64,000 nucleotides of DNA from an uncultured Chloroflexus sp. (GTDB taxonomy: Bacteria > Chloroflexota > Chloroflexia > Chloroflexales > Chloroflexaceae), in contig NZ_CALFBQ010000029.1 of NCBI RefSeq assembly GCF_937951745.1, forward strand, positions 1 through 64,000. Reading direction: 5' to 3'. Positions 7,979 through 16,012 of this stretch are shown here, piece by piece; the first letter of the stretch is position 1; each line of letters opens with the position of its first letter. The notes beneath the pieces were generated by a model that was not told the origin of the DNA, made no database searches, and was given only the letters and a program-made list of their open reading frames with translations. Made by a program: the position numbers and the translations under genes.

Positions 7979-8364
7979 CGTCGGCGTACAATCTCAACTA
8001 CTGATCCGGCGAGGATGGTATCGCCGAGCCGCACGCCCGGTTTCGTCACCCGCACCGCCACTGCGCGGATCTGTGGATGGTCATTGAGCACTGCTGTTGC
8101 AATCCGTTCGGCAACCGCTTCGGTCAATTGCAACGCCGGCCCGCAGACAATCTCGCGCACGCGCTCGTGAATCTGGCTGTAGTCAACCGTTTGACCAAGG
8201 TCATCGTTTGCACCGGCGGTACGCAGATCGAGTTCTACTGCCACGTCAACCACAAACCGCTGGCCAAGCCGGTTTTCTTCCGGGCGGGTGCCGTGATAGC
8301 CGATGAATTGCATCCCGCTCAAGATGATCCGGTCGTGGCCGATTCCCCAATCACTCATTATCAC
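7975..8364 (-). CDS. folB: Dihydroneopterin aldolase-like protein
   Basis: A 129-residue T-fold protein of the FolB family. It shows the N-terminal FIGYHGTRPEE with the substrate-anchoring glutamate, the TVDYSQIHERV segment, LTEAVAERIA, and the catalytic lysine in VRVTKPGVRLG near residue 100. FolB converts 7,8-dihydroneopterin to 6-hydroxymethyl-dihydropterin and glycolaldehyde, or epimerises it. The gene overlaps the methyltransferase upstream by 14 bases and the RibD-like gene downstream by four, so it is in the middle of a tightly packed operon. No folK or folP lies nearby. It may serve folate or a specialised pterin. The second Met (8358) is an alternative start. Confidence 0.85.
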   Translation of the reverse strand: MIMSDWGIGHDRIILSGMQFIGYHGTRPEENRLGQRFVVDVAVELDLRTAGANDDLGQTVDYSQIHERVREIVCGPALQLTEAVAERIATAVLNDHPQIRAVAVRVTKPGVRLGDTILAGSVVEIVRRR

Positions 8365-9217
8365 GATCCTTTTCTACCGCCAACCCATACATTAGCGGGA
8401 TCGCCGGCACATCGGGCGGCGCGTGCCACCGGCGGCCTTCTCCTTGTACCATCCGCTCGAATGGTCGTTCGCCATTGGTATAGGTGTATTCATGGAGTTC
8501 ACAGAGTCGTAGTCCGGCCTGTGCGAGGGCAGTGACAACCTCGCCAATTCCCCAGCGGTAGAGGATGCATGGCTCTGGGTTGGCAAAATCGCGTACACCG
8601 GGCAGGAATCCAGATGGCGACAACCCGCCTTCAGCCGTGCCGACGTAATCGCCGACTCCCGGCAGGGTTAATTGCTCGCCGCCTTGCGGGTAATTGTAAG
8701 CCAGCCGCCAATCGGCGCTAAACATATTCGAGGCCGGGTGAAACTCCATCAGCGCAAACCGCCCGCCGGGAGCGAGCATGCGGGCGATGCCGGCGGCGAA
8801 GGAATTGAGATCGCGCAGCCAGCAGATCACGCCGTAACCAGCGTAGATGCGATCAAAGTGCAGACCATCTGCTACCGCCGTCGCCAAGTATTCGTAGATA
8901 TCAGCCTGCACAAACGTGGCCGGAATGCCACTCGCCGCGCTCAGCTCCCGCGCATAGGCAATCGCGGCGTCGCTAAGGTCAACGCCGGTAACAATCGCTC
9001 CCTGCGCTGCCAGCGAGAGGCTATCGGCCCCGGTATTGCAGAGCAGGTGCAGCAGCCGGCAACCGCGAATCTCGCCAAGCAGCGCCATCTCTTCCGGGAA
9101 CAACGTCGAACCGCCATGACGCAAAAAGGCCGCCTCATCGGCGCGATGGCTGGTATGGGCCGGCACCACCGCATTCCACGAGCGGCGATTTTGTTCGGTG
9201 ATCGGGTCGGGTATCAT
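8351..9217 (-). CDS. Class I SAM-dependent methyltransferase
   Basis: The start is the ATG at 9215-9217 (288 residues), 10 bases after the NYN gene. The SAM-binding core is visible: LLHLLCNTGADSLSLA (motif I with a rare Cys-Asn in place of Gly-x-Gly), TGVDLSDAAIAYAREL (motif II with the acidic ribose ligand), and the later RMLAPGGRFALMEFHP strand. Such enzymes methylate small molecules or macromolecules. Its place directly upstream of folB and the reductase suggests it modifies the product of that pathway. The substrate cannot be read from sequence. Confidence 0.8.
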   Translation of the reverse strand: MIPDPITEQNRRSWNAVVPAHTSHRADEAAFLRHGGSTLFPEEMALLGEIRGCRLLHLLCNTGADSLSLAAQGAIVTGVDLSDAAIAYARELSAASGIPATFVQADIYEYLATAVADGLHFDRIYAGYGVICWLRDLNSFAAGIARMLAPGGRFALMEFHPASNMFSADWRLAYNYPQGGEQLTLPGVGDYVGTAEGGLSPSGFLPGVRDFANPEPCILYRWGIGEVVTALAQAGLRLCELHEYTYTNGERPFERMVQGEGRRWHAPPDVPAIPLMYGLAVEKDRDNE

Positions 9218-9227
9218 CGGTCTGTGC

Positions 9228-9722
9228 TCAATAATAGTGGGTATCTTCGTCTTCATCAACGCCGAAAAACTTCAACCATTCCTCAATCTCAGCCTTGCTC
9301 AGCGGGCGATCGGCGCGTTTATCGCGGGCATTGACGCGCGGCTGATCAAGAGCTTGCAAGCGACGGGCAAACTCTTGCGCCGAAATAACCGAAATGCCGC
9401 GCACTTGCGCTTCGCCGACGATAGCCCGGTCTGAGGAAACGACCAACCACTCTTCCCGCCGGCGAATAGCCCGAATCTGCCGGATAAGTTCGTGATCGGC
9501 GGTTTGCGGCGGTTTGGCGAAGCGCGTCTCAACCCCGTAGCCGTTCAGATTCTGCGGGTGGCCGTACACGCCCCCGTCGAAGACGACCACAAGCTTACGG
9601 CCACGCTTGCGCGCAGCGTAACGGCGAAGTTTGGCAACCAACTTCGCCTCGTCGTCGGGATCGCTCAATTCGATGTCGGGCATCTGGCCAATCAGGTTGT
9701 GACCGTCGATTAAAATAGGCAT
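9228..9722 (-). CDS. NYN-domain (YacP-like, PIN-fold) putative ribonuclease
   Basis: The ATG at 9720-9722 gives 164 residues. The longer frame upstream encodes dispersed-repeat sequence and is not part of the gene. The protein begins MPILIDGHNLIGQ, which is the signature of the NYN/YacP branch of PIN-like nucleases with the first catalytic aspartate at residue 6. Further acidic residues appear in VVVFDGG and in LVVSSDRAIVGEA, completing the metal site. YacP-type proteins cleave structured RNA. It opens the operon with the methyltransferase, folB-like and ribD-like genes and is divergent from the phosphatase gene. The acidic tail EDEDTHYY is unusual but not diagnostic. Confidence 0.8.
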   Translation of the reverse strand: MPILIDGHNLIGQMPDIELSDPDDEAKLVAKLRRYAARKRGRKLVVVFDGGVYGHPQNLNGYGVETRFAKPPQTADHELIRQIRAIRRREEWLVVSSDRAIVGEAQVRGISVISAQEFARRLQALDQPRVNARDKRADRPLSKAEIEEWLKFFGVDEDEDTHYY

Positions 9723-9782
9723 GTCTCTATTGTACCTGATATGTGGCTTGCGCTGCTGGTGTTTGATTGCGTGTCGGTTTGC

Positions 9783-9870
9783 ATTGCGAGGGTACGGAGC
9801 GCCCGCCGTAATCCCCTGCTCTAGCGAGAACGAACGCTGAGGAATTGGGTCGCTTCGCTCGCAATAACAA
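9783..9870. repeat. Dispersed intergenic repeat, family B
   Basis: The segment starts ATTGCGAGGGTACGGAGCG and ends TCGCTTCGCTCGCAATAACAA. The first 37 bases resemble 3684-3720, and the last part resembles 62427-62474 and 50818-50884. Because the ends are complementary (ATTGCGAG and CTCGCAAT), the whole element can form a long hairpin. Confidence 0.65.
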
Positions 9871-9910
9871 GCGGAGCACGATAGCATGCAATGACAAAGG
9901 GATACCATAC

Positions 9911-10432
9911 ATGCTGCCCCATCCTAACTCATATCTCGTTGCGCCGCGCTTCCTTGCCGGCGAATATCCTGCTCACACTGCGGCTGATGCTGCTCGTCTT
10001 GAGCGGTATGTCACGGTTGGCGTCACGTGCTTTATCGATCTGACAGAACCCGAAGAAGCGTGGGCTTACGCCGCTGCGCTGCCGTCTCTTGTGTGGCATC
10101 TTCGCTTTCCTATCCCCGATCTTGGTCTGCCGGAGTCGCCGGCCGTGATGAACGCGATCCTTGACGCGATTGACCAAGCGCGTGATCGCGGCGCGACCGT
10201 CTATCTTCATTGTCGCGGCGGGATTGGCCGCACTGGCATGGCAGTGGGGTGTTGGTTGGTGCGTCACGGCCACACCGGTGATTCGGCGTTGGCAACATTG
10301 GCGCGCCTGTGGCAAACTGTCGCTAAAGCCGCCGTTCATCCCCATAGTCCCGAGACGCCGGCGCAGGTCGCGTATGTGCGGAACTGGGCGACGTTGCAAC
10401 TCTCACTGCCGGCAAAGCGTCGGATGCAGTGA
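9911..10432 (+). CDS. Dual-specificity/tyrosine protein phosphatase
   Basis: The ATG at 9911 gives 173 residues. The upstream extension of the frame is repeat sequence. The catalytic loop HCRGGIGRTGMAVG matches the Cys-based phosphatase signature HCxxGxGRT, with the nucleophilic Cys and the phosphate-binding Arg. The general acid could be the Asp in PIPDLGLP, which sits about 35-40 residues before the loop as in dual-specificity phosphatases. It probably acts in the cytoplasm on phosphoproteins or a phosphorylated small molecule. It is divergent from the NYN operon and 26 bases upstream of the DUF4097 gene, with which it may be co-transcribed. Confidence 0.85.
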   Translation: MLPHPNSYLVAPRFLAGEYPAHTAADAARLERYVTVGVTCFIDLTEPEEAWAYAAALPSLVWHLRFPIPDLGLPESPAVMNAILDAIDQARDRGATVYLHCRGGIGRTGMAVGCWLVRHGHTGDSALATLARLWQTVAKAAVHPHSPETPAQVAYVRNWATLQLSLPAKRRMQ

Positions 10433-10458
10433 AGTGCATAACGCGAGGGGGATGAACG

Positions 10459-11535
10459 ATGCGTATAACTGATCTGCCGATCGGGCCGGAACGTCCGGTC
10501 GAGCGCCGCATCGGCCGGCGATTGTTGGGGATTGCTCTGATCCTCGGCGGGCTGAGCTGGTTGTTGTTTGAACTGTTGAGCCGGGGCACGATTGCTGGGA
10601 TTGATCTGAATCTTGCCCGTTCTGATAGCGCGCAAACCATTCCAGCGCAACGATTCACAGTGGCGCGAGTTGAAGTGAGCGGCATGAACGATCAGGTCAT
10701 AGTGAACGGTACGACCGGCGAAGAAGTGATCGTCAGTGGCTCGCGGCTGGGGTTTGGCTGGGCGGCGAACGCGGCTGCCGATGCTGCCGCCCAAATTGAT
10801 GTACATATCGAGCAGCGCGGCGATACCCTCTACATTAATGTCAATCATCAACCATGGGCGCCATGGAGCTTTGGCCGTAACCCGTATGCCCGCCTTGAGC
10901 TAGCCTTGCCGCCTGATGTGACGTTCAACATTTCACTTGTGTCGGGTGATGTGACGCTGCGCCAGACCGCAGCGAGCGGAACGATCAGCACAATGAGCGG
11001 TGATGTTATCGCCGACGGTGCGCGCGGCCAACTGACTATCAATACGACGAGCGGTGATCTCGATCTGCGCGATTATCGCGGCTTAGTGCGGGTGACGACC
11101 GTAAGTGGTGATCTCACCGCTACTGGCCAGCTTGATGATGTGAGAGTACAAACGACCAGCGGTGACGTAACGCTGCGCGGTGCGCTGGGCACAATCCAGA
11201 TCACGACTGTCTCTGGCAATGTCAATATCGAAACGGATGAGCCGGTTCGGTTGGAGGTGAGTACCACCAACGGTAAGATATCGTTTACCGGTCGTTTGTT
11301 GGCTGCACCGCAGCAGTTGAATACTATTTCCGGTGATATTGACCTTACCCTGCAATCATTGACCAATGCTCATCTGGTATTCAGCACCGTTAGCGGACGA
11401 ATCAATGTGCCTGATCCTCTTGCAGCGCAGGTTGTCAATCGACGTTCACTGACGATGAGGATCGGTGAGGGTGGGGCCGACCTGAATGTAACATCAACGT
11501 CGGGCGACATCACCGTGCGGTTTCGTTCACCATAG
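10459..11535 (+). CDS. Membrane-anchored DUF4097 beta-helical protein
   Basis: A 358-residue protein with a basic cytoplasmic start, one transmembrane helix at about residues 24-45 (LLGIALILGGLSWLLFELL) and a long outside domain built of repeated short beta strands. The repeats carry the recurring phrase VSGDVTL / TSGDLDL / TVSGNVNI, spaced about 20 residues apart. This is the pattern of the DUF4097 (putative adhesin) family, which forms a beta-solenoid. Such proteins often accompany regulators or adhesion systems, but no function can be assigned. RBS: the gene is preceded by CGAGGGGGATGAACG. A strong hairpin begins at its stop codon. Confidence 0.75.
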   Translation: MRITDLPIGPERPVERRIGRRLLGIALILGGLSWLLFELLSRGTIAGIDLNLARSDSAQTIPAQRFTVARVEVSGMNDQVIVNGTTGEEVIVSGSRLGFGWAANAAADAAAQIDVHIEQRGDTLYINVNHQPWAPWSFGRNPYARLELALPPDVTFNISLVSGDVTLRQTAASGTISTMSGDVIADGARGQLTINTTSGDLDLRDYRGLVRVTTVSGDLTATGQLDDVRVQTTSGDVTLRGALGTIQITTVSGNVNIETDEPVRLEVSTTNGKISFTGRLLAAPQQLNTISGDIDLTLQSLTNAHLVFSTVSGRINVPDPLAAQVVNRRSLTMRIGEGGADLNVTSTSGDITVRFRSP

Positions 11536-11563
11536 GAGAGACGTAGCAGTGCTACGTCTCTCC
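11535..11563. terminator. Terminator hairpin after the DUF4097 gene
   Basis: A perfect 13-bp stem (GGAGAGACGTAGC / GCTACGTCTCTCC) with a 3-base loop starts on the last base of the TAG stop. It is followed by TTGCAAAATC rather than a full T-tract, but its stability and position make it a likely terminator. Confidence 0.7.
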
Positions 11564-11658
11564 TTGCAAAATCTGTGCAAAATATATGCAAACGTGGTAT
11601 GCTGATGATGAGCAAACCACGTTTGTGTTATGCAGCACTTATCATGGAGTATTCATAG

Positions 11659-12549
11659 ATGGCAACTATGCACCCAAAGACAAGCGTACCGTCTACACGC
11701 CGATTTGAAATTCGCGAAGAATACCGCAACGGCCCTGACGGCCCAATGCGGGCATGGATCTCATCGCCCCAACAAGGCTTGCCAGTGTTGTTGATCCACG
11801 GCTACGGTGCGTTAATCGATCATTGGCGCCCGGTGATGCGGCCGATTGCCGGTGAACACACCCTCTACGCAATTGATCTCTACTACTTCGGCTATTCTGC
11901 CCGTCCTGAAGGGCGGCCCAGCCGCGAGCGATGGGCGGCGCAGGCGGCGGCGTTCATCCGCGATACTATTGGCCAGCCTGCCGTGGTGGTCGGCCACTCG
12001 ATGGGTGGCGTCGTTAGCGCCCAACTCGCCCGCTCCTACCCCGATCTAGTCAAGGCACTCATACTGGTCAATAGTTCAGGTGCCCAGTTGCAGGCCCGCC
12101 CGCTCAGTCCCATTGACCGGCTCATGCTTGATGCGATTGGCGCGCCTTTGATCGGTGAAGCGTTAGCCGGTGTCTTTGGTAATCGCTGGGGCGTGCGGCA
12201 AGGCTTGCTCTCAGCCTACCATCGCAAAGAGTGTGTGACGCCGGAGTTGGTGGAGACGTTTAGCGGCCCGTTGCGTCGCTATGGCGCCGGTTCGTACCTC
12301 AAGGTCAGTCGTGAATTTGCCAATCTCGTGCTCGATCTCACGCCGGGCGAAATTCAGATGCCCACGCTGCTGATCTGGGGGGCGGAAGACCAGTCGATTC
12401 CGCCGGCGCATGCCGAGATTATCAAGCAACGTATGATTCCGCATGCCGAGATCAAGATCATTTCCGATAGCGGTCATTGTCCCTTCGACGAGACCCCGCA
12501 GGAGTTTCTCGACATCTTGCTGCCGTGGTTACGGCAATTGCCCGCCTAA
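11659..12549 (+). CDS. Alpha/beta hydrolase
   Basis: A 296-residue alpha/beta hydrolase. The oxyanion strand LLIHGYGALIDHW is followed by the nucleophile elbow VVGHSMGGVVSAQ (G-x-S-x-G, Ser about residue 115). The acid is in LIWGAEDQSIPP and the catalytic His in SDSGHCPFDETP. The family includes haloperoxidase-like esterases, BchO-like proteins and meta-cleavage hydrolases. I cannot choose the substrate. It is convergent with the globin gene, and the two share a hairpin. Confidence 0.85.
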   Translation: MATMHPKTSVPSTRRFEIREEYRNGPDGPMRAWISSPQQGLPVLLIHGYGALIDHWRPVMRPIAGEHTLYAIDLYYFGYSARPEGRPSRERWAAQAAAFIRDTIGQPAVVVGHSMGGVVSAQLARSYPDLVKALILVNSSGAQLQARPLSPIDRLMLDAIGAPLIGEALAGVFGNRWGVRQGLLSAYHRKECVTPELVETFSGPLRRYGAGSYLKVSREFANLVLDLTPGEIQMPTLLIWGAEDQSIPPAHAEIIKQRMIPHAEIKIISDSGHCPFDETPQEFLDILLPWLRQLPA

Positions 12550-12553
12550 TGTT

Positions 12554-12588
12554 GGATCCGTCGTCGTTGTTACGGCGACGACGGATCC
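12554..12588. terminator. Bidirectional terminator overlapping the globin 3' end
   Basis: A 13-bp perfect stem (GGATCCGTCGTCG / CGACGACGGATCC) with a 9-base loop lies between two convergent genes. The right arm and loop lie inside the globin reading frame and encode its last six residues and stop. It can serve both transcripts. Confidence 0.7.
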
Positions 12589-12959
12589 CACTGGTTCATC
12601 ATCGCCTGCGCTGCATTGCGAAAATATTCGGCCATCACGCTGCGAGCCGGTTCCGGCACGCCAGCTTCATCGAGCGCAGCCAGCATATGTTCGAGCCACG
12701 CATCGCGTTCGGTTGGCCCAATTGGGAACGGCGCGTGCCGCATCCGCAATCGTGGGTGGCCGCGCCGTTCGCTATAGGTACGCGGGCCGCCAAAATATTG
12801 CATTAGAAAGAGCCGTTGGTGCTCTTTGCCCGGCTCAAGATCTGCTGGGAACATGGGGCGAAGGCGCGGGTCAGCCTCCACCCGCGCATAGAAGCTATCA
12901 ACAATCCGGCGGAAGGTGGGTTCGCCACCGATCTGCTCATAAATGGTTGGTGCGCTCAT
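12570..12959 (-). CDS. Group II truncated haemoglobin
   Basis: The 129 residues match 2/2 truncated haemoglobins of group II (trHbO). The protein starts with TIYEQIGGEPTFRRIVDSFYARVEAD, has the FMQYFGG-type stretch (LMQYFGGPRTYSERRGHPRLRMRHAPFPIG) with the proximal His in RMRHAPF, and ends with a helical segment typical of the G-H helices. The YFGGP(R/E) and RH.PF.IG signatures are characteristic. These globins bind O2 or NO and are thought to protect against nitrosative or oxidative stress. It is monocistronic and ends inside a terminator hairpin. Confidence 0.9.
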   Translation of the reverse strand: MSAPTIYEQIGGEPTFRRIVDSFYARVEADPRLRPMFPADLEPGKEHQRLFLMQYFGGPRTYSERRGHPRLRMRHAPFPIGPTERDAWLEHMLAALDEAGVPEPARSVMAEYFRNAAQAMMNQWDPSSP

Positions 12960-13160
12960 AGGAATGCCTGCACTACATGATCATCGCTGTTGCGCCGTCG
13001 CCGGCGCTGTTTTTATGCTACCATAAGTCCAGTGGTTCGTCCGTATTCTAGATCATTCTGGAGAGCCACAAACGACTGCCGGGGCGAACCCGGCCCGAAA
13101 GCGTTTCCCGATGAAGTGCGGCAGTCAAACTGCTGCACTCCATATCAGACACCAGCCGCT

Positions 13161-14036
13161 ATGACCTACCCCACCCTGTCTATCGCTACTGAACGTCTGC
13201 GGCTCACCGTGCTGGCCGCCGGCGGGCCGCGCATTCTCGGCTTACAGCTTGACGGCGGCCCCAACCTCTTGGCCGAAACACCGGCGGCGCGTTGGGCAAC
13301 ACCGTGGGGCGAGTTTGCCTTACTCGGTGGCCACCGGCTCTGGCATGCCCCTGAAGCCTTTCCGCGCAGCTATTGGCCCGATCTCGATGGCCCCGCCGCC
13401 GAGCCGGTAGCAGGCGGCATCGTCTTGCGCAGCGCCGTTGATCCGGGCGGGATTGCCAAAACGATTACAATCACACTTGATCCAGTGCAACCGCGCGTGC
13501 ATCTGTGCCACACCCTGACTAATCACGGCCTGTGGCCGGTGGAATTGGCACCGTGGGCAATCACCCAACTGGCGCCGGGCGGGGTAGCGATATTGCCGCT
13601 GCATAATGAACAGCCGCTGGCGAATCCACTCGTGCCTGATCGCCAGATTGCCCTATGGCCCTACACCCCGTTACCCGACCCGCGGCTCCACCTCACTGCC
13701 GACTACATCCTCATCAACACCTCGTTAAGCGGCCCACCGGCCAAGATCGGCGCGCATAGCCAAGCCGGTTGGTTAGCCTATCTGCATCACGGTGTGGTGT
13801 TTCTCAAGCAGGTTGCCTATCATCCTGATCAAACCTACCCTGATCGCAACAGTAACCTCGAAATCTACTATGACCAAGGCTGTACCGAATTAGAAACGCT
13901 TGCGCCATTGCAGCGCTTAGATCCCGGCGCTGTCGTCACGCACAATGAGGTATGGCTCGTAGCGCCATGGCCAAGCCACATAGATCGCGAAGATCTTTTC
14001 AAAACCCTCGCCAAAATGGCGGCGGAGCTGGTATAA
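13161..14036 (+). CDS. DUF4380 / galactose-mutarotase-like protein
   Basis: The ATG at 13161 gives 291 residues. The upstream frame has no conserved features. The protein is beta-rich, begins with TLSIATERLRLTVLAAGGPRILGLQL and contains the segments GGHRLWHAPE and KIGAHSQAGWLAY, resembling the supersandwich fold of the DUF4380 and aldose-1-epimerase-like families. Such folds bind sugars. No catalytic His-Glu pair can be assigned with confidence. It stands alone, with the chlorosome promoter region following. Confidence 0.65.
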   Translation: MTYPTLSIATERLRLTVLAAGGPRILGLQLDGGPNLLAETPAARWATPWGEFALLGGHRLWHAPEAFPRSYWPDLDGPAAEPVAGGIVLRSAVDPGGIAKTITITLDPVQPRVHLCHTLTNHGLWPVELAPWAITQLAPGGVAILPLHNEQPLANPLVPDRQIALWPYTPLPDPRLHLTADYILINTSLSGPPAKIGAHSQAGWLAYLHHGVVFLKQVAYHPDQTYPDRNSNLEIYYDQGCTELETLAPLQRLDPGAVVTHNEVWLVAPWPSHIDREDLFKTLAKMAAELV

Positions 14037-14303
14037 TAACGGCCACGGTACAGAGTAATAGCAGATATGAGATGGGCAGCCAGCCAGAGCGCGATGTTGT
14101 TTGTGGTGTGATGGCGATTGCTTCGTTGCAAATCATACCACGAGAAATATTGCTCTCCAGTGAGAAGAAACTGAGCGACTGAGCCGTTATATTGCAAGAA
14201 AGAGCTATGCTGCACTGCTCCAACACAAGCGCGATAAAGCGCTGTACATCATCAGAATGCGGTAAGGTTGTGATCTCTTTCTGATACATATGAGCAACAT
14301 TTG
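14037..14303. other. Intergenic region before the chlorosome promoter
   Basis: These bases show no supported gene. ORFs on the minus strand run through but have no family features. The promoter and leader of the chlorosome run begin at 14304. Confidence 0.5.
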
Positions 14304-14332
14304 TTGACACTTGCCGATATTCGTGCTACTAT
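14304..14332 (+). promoter_or_regulatory. Sigma-70-type promoter of the chlorosome gene run
   Basis: TTGACA at 14304-14309 and TACTAT at 14327-14332 are separated by exactly 17 bases, close to the vegetative consensus. Transcription would begin near 14339, leaving a leader of about 135 bases before the first ArsA-type ATPase gene. Confidence 0.75.
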
Positions 14333-14342
14333 TGCGGTACAG

Positions 14343-14379
14343 GCCAAAATCAGCCGAATAGTCGCAGGTTTTGGCTTTT
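14343..14379 (+). promoter_or_regulatory. Possible attenuator hairpin in the leader
   Basis: GCCAAAA (14343-14349) can pair with TTTTGGC (14369-14375), which is followed directly by TTTT. This is a weak intrinsic-terminator-like structure immediately after the predicted start. A second GC-rich hairpin (CGCCGC / GCGGCG) occurs at about 14420-14436. Their effect is unknown. Confidence 0.35.
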
Positions 14380-14475
14380 AAGCAAAAACTCCATGTGGTA
14401 TTCGATCGTAACCTCTGGACGCCGCCACGGCGGCGGTCGATGACAGCCGAGCAGTAAGCTCCTGGAAAGGCCCTG

Positions 14476-15675
14476 ATGCGCACTCTGATCTTCACCGGAA
14501 AAGGCGGCGTTGGCAAAACAAGCGTCGCGGCAGCAACGGCCCTCCGGGCTGCGGATCGTGGCTTAAAGACGTTGGTGATGAGCACCGATCCAGCCCACTC
14601 GCTGGCCGACTCGCTCGATCTCGAGGGGCCGCTCGGCCCTGAACCCGTTCGGATCACCAAGAACCTTGACGCGCTCGAAGTCAGCATTTACCACGACATC
14701 GAGAGCAATTGGGGCATCGTGCGCGAACACTTCGCTCAGCTCATGGCCGAGCAGGGCGTGCAGGGCATTTTAGCCGATGAGATGAGCGTCTTGCCGGGCA
14801 TGGAGGAGGCGTTCCCACTCATTCGGATCAAGAAGCACAAGGAGCGCGGTGATTACGATCTGCTCGTGATCGACTGCGCGCCGACCGGAGAGACGCTGCG
14901 GCTGCTCTCAGCGCCCGAAACGTTTAAGTGGGCGATTAATATGCTGCGTGGTGCCGAGCGGTTTGTGATCAAACCGATCCTCCGCCCGATGAGCAAGATT
15001 AATCCGACCCTCAATAAGATGGTTGCGCCGCCGGAGGTGTACGAGGCGGTTGATGATATGTTCCGCCAGTTGGAGGGCGTGACGGCGACGCTGGCGAATC
15101 CGCTTGAGACTTCGATCCGGCTGGTGATGAATCCCGAAAAGATGGTGATCAAAGAGAGCCAGCGAGCGTTGACCTACCTGTCGATGTATGGTATGACCGT
15201 CGATATGGTGGTGGTCAACAAGATCCTTCCGCTTGATCAAGACAGCGGCTATCTGAACCACTGGCGCGATGTGCAACAGCGCTACCTGCAAGATGTCGAG
15301 CACTCCTTTGTGCCGTTGCCCATCCGGCGGGTACCGTACTACCCCGAAGAGGTGGTGGGGCTTGAGAAGTTGCGCCAGATGGGTGACGATATCTATGGCG
15401 ACATGGATCCGACCGCTGTGCTCTACGATCGCGCGCCGCTCGATATTTCCAAGGTCGGCGATAAGTACTATCGAGTGAAGATCCGGTTGCCTTTCGCCGA
15501 CGTTTCCCAGCTCGATCTGTATCAGAACGGTGATGAGTTGGTGGTGCAGATCGGTGATTTCCGGCGGGTGTTGACGCTGCCGACTAGTCTAGCCGGCCTC
15601 GAAGCCGGTCAGGCGGAGATGGAGGGTGAGTGGTTGAGCGTACCCTTCATGGCGCCGCAGATGGCGTCGCGCTAA
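14476..15675 (+). CDS. ArsA/Get3-family ATPase with C-terminal alpha-crystallin-like domain (Get3d-like)
   Basis: A 399-residue ATPase. The deviant Walker A is intact: FTGKGGVGKTSVA, with both lysines K9 and K14. Switch I is MSTDPAHSLADSL and switch II/Walker B is LLVIDCAPTGETLRLL. The C-terminal 80 residues (about 315-395) form a beta-rich HSP20/alpha-crystallin-like domain containing IRLPFADVSQLDLYQNGDELVV. This domain order matches Get3d proteins, which to my knowledge are linked to photosynthetic lineages. Get3 relatives chaperone membrane proteins. It is first in the chlorosome run, 83 bases before csmA, and a promoter lies 140 bases upstream. Arsenite resistance is unlikely because no arsB or arsenite-binding cysteine cluster is visible. 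Confidence 0.9.
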   Translation: MRTLIFTGKGGVGKTSVAAATALRAADRGLKTLVMSTDPAHSLADSLDLEGPLGPEPVRITKNLDALEVSIYHDIESNWGIVREHFAQLMAEQGVQGILADEMSVLPGMEEAFPLIRIKKHKERGDYDLLVIDCAPTGETLRLLSAPETFKWAINMLRGAERFVIKPILRPMSKINPTLNKMVAPPEVYEAVDDMFRQLEGVTATLANPLETSIRLVMNPEKMVIKESQRALTYLSMYGMTVDMVVVNKILPLDQDSGYLNHWRDVQQRYLQDVEHSFVPLPIRRVPYYPEEVVGLEKLRQMGDDIYGDMDPTAVLYDRAPLDISKVGDKYYRVKIRLPFADVSQLDLYQNGDELVVQIGDFRRVLTLPTSLAGLEAGQAEMEGEWLSVPFMAPQMASR

Positions 15676-15699
15676 GGCAGCTTGATGGTGGGGTTTCTC

Positions 15700-15713
15700 G
15701 GAGGCATGCCTCC
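15700..15713. promoter_or_regulatory. Perfect 14-bp palindrome upstream of csmA
   Basis: GGAGGCATGCCTCC lies in the 83-base gap between the ATPase and csmA. It could be an operator or a small RNA processing hairpin. No good promoter is visible next to it, so read-through from the upstream promoter is expected. Confidence 0.4.
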
Positions 15714-15758
15714 GGTGACCTAAATATGGGGAGTTCGCATTGTTAAGGAGGTGTGTGC

Positions 15759-16001
15759 ATGGCGACGAGAGGCTGGTTCTCGGAGTCGTCGGCGCAAGTG
15801 GCGCAGATCGGCGACATTATGTTCCAAGGCCACTGGCAGTGGGTCTCGAATGCGCTGCAAGCCACCGCGGCCGCGGTTGACAACATCAACCGCAATGCTT
15901 ACCCGGGCGTGTCCCGGAGCGGCTCGGGCGAGAGCGGCTTCAGCAGCAGCTCGAGCAACGGCTTCCGTCCGAAGCGCATCCGCTCGCGCTTCAACCGCTA
16001 G
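15759..16001 (+). CDS. csmA: Chlorosome baseplate protein CsmA precursor
   Basis: The 80-residue precursor reads MATRGWFSESSAQVAQIGDI at the start and matches the C. aurantiacus CsmA as I remember it, apart from changes in the Ser-rich tail. His25 in MFQGHWQW is the proposed BChl a ligand of the paracrystalline baseplate. In C. aurantiacus the mature protein is 51 residues and a C-terminal extension of about 27 residues is removed. Here that tail is Ser-rich and ends with the basic RPKRIRSRFNR. The start at 15759 is preceded by AAGGAGG at ideal spacing, so translation should be very strong. A stem-loop follows the stop. CsmA connects BChl c aggregates to the membrane reaction centre. Confidence 0.97.
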   Translation: MATRGWFSESSAQVAQIGDIMFQGHWQWVSNALQATAAAVDNINRNAYPGVSRSGSGESGFSSSSSNGFRPKRIRSRFNR

Positions 16002-16012
16002 GTTGGCGGGCA

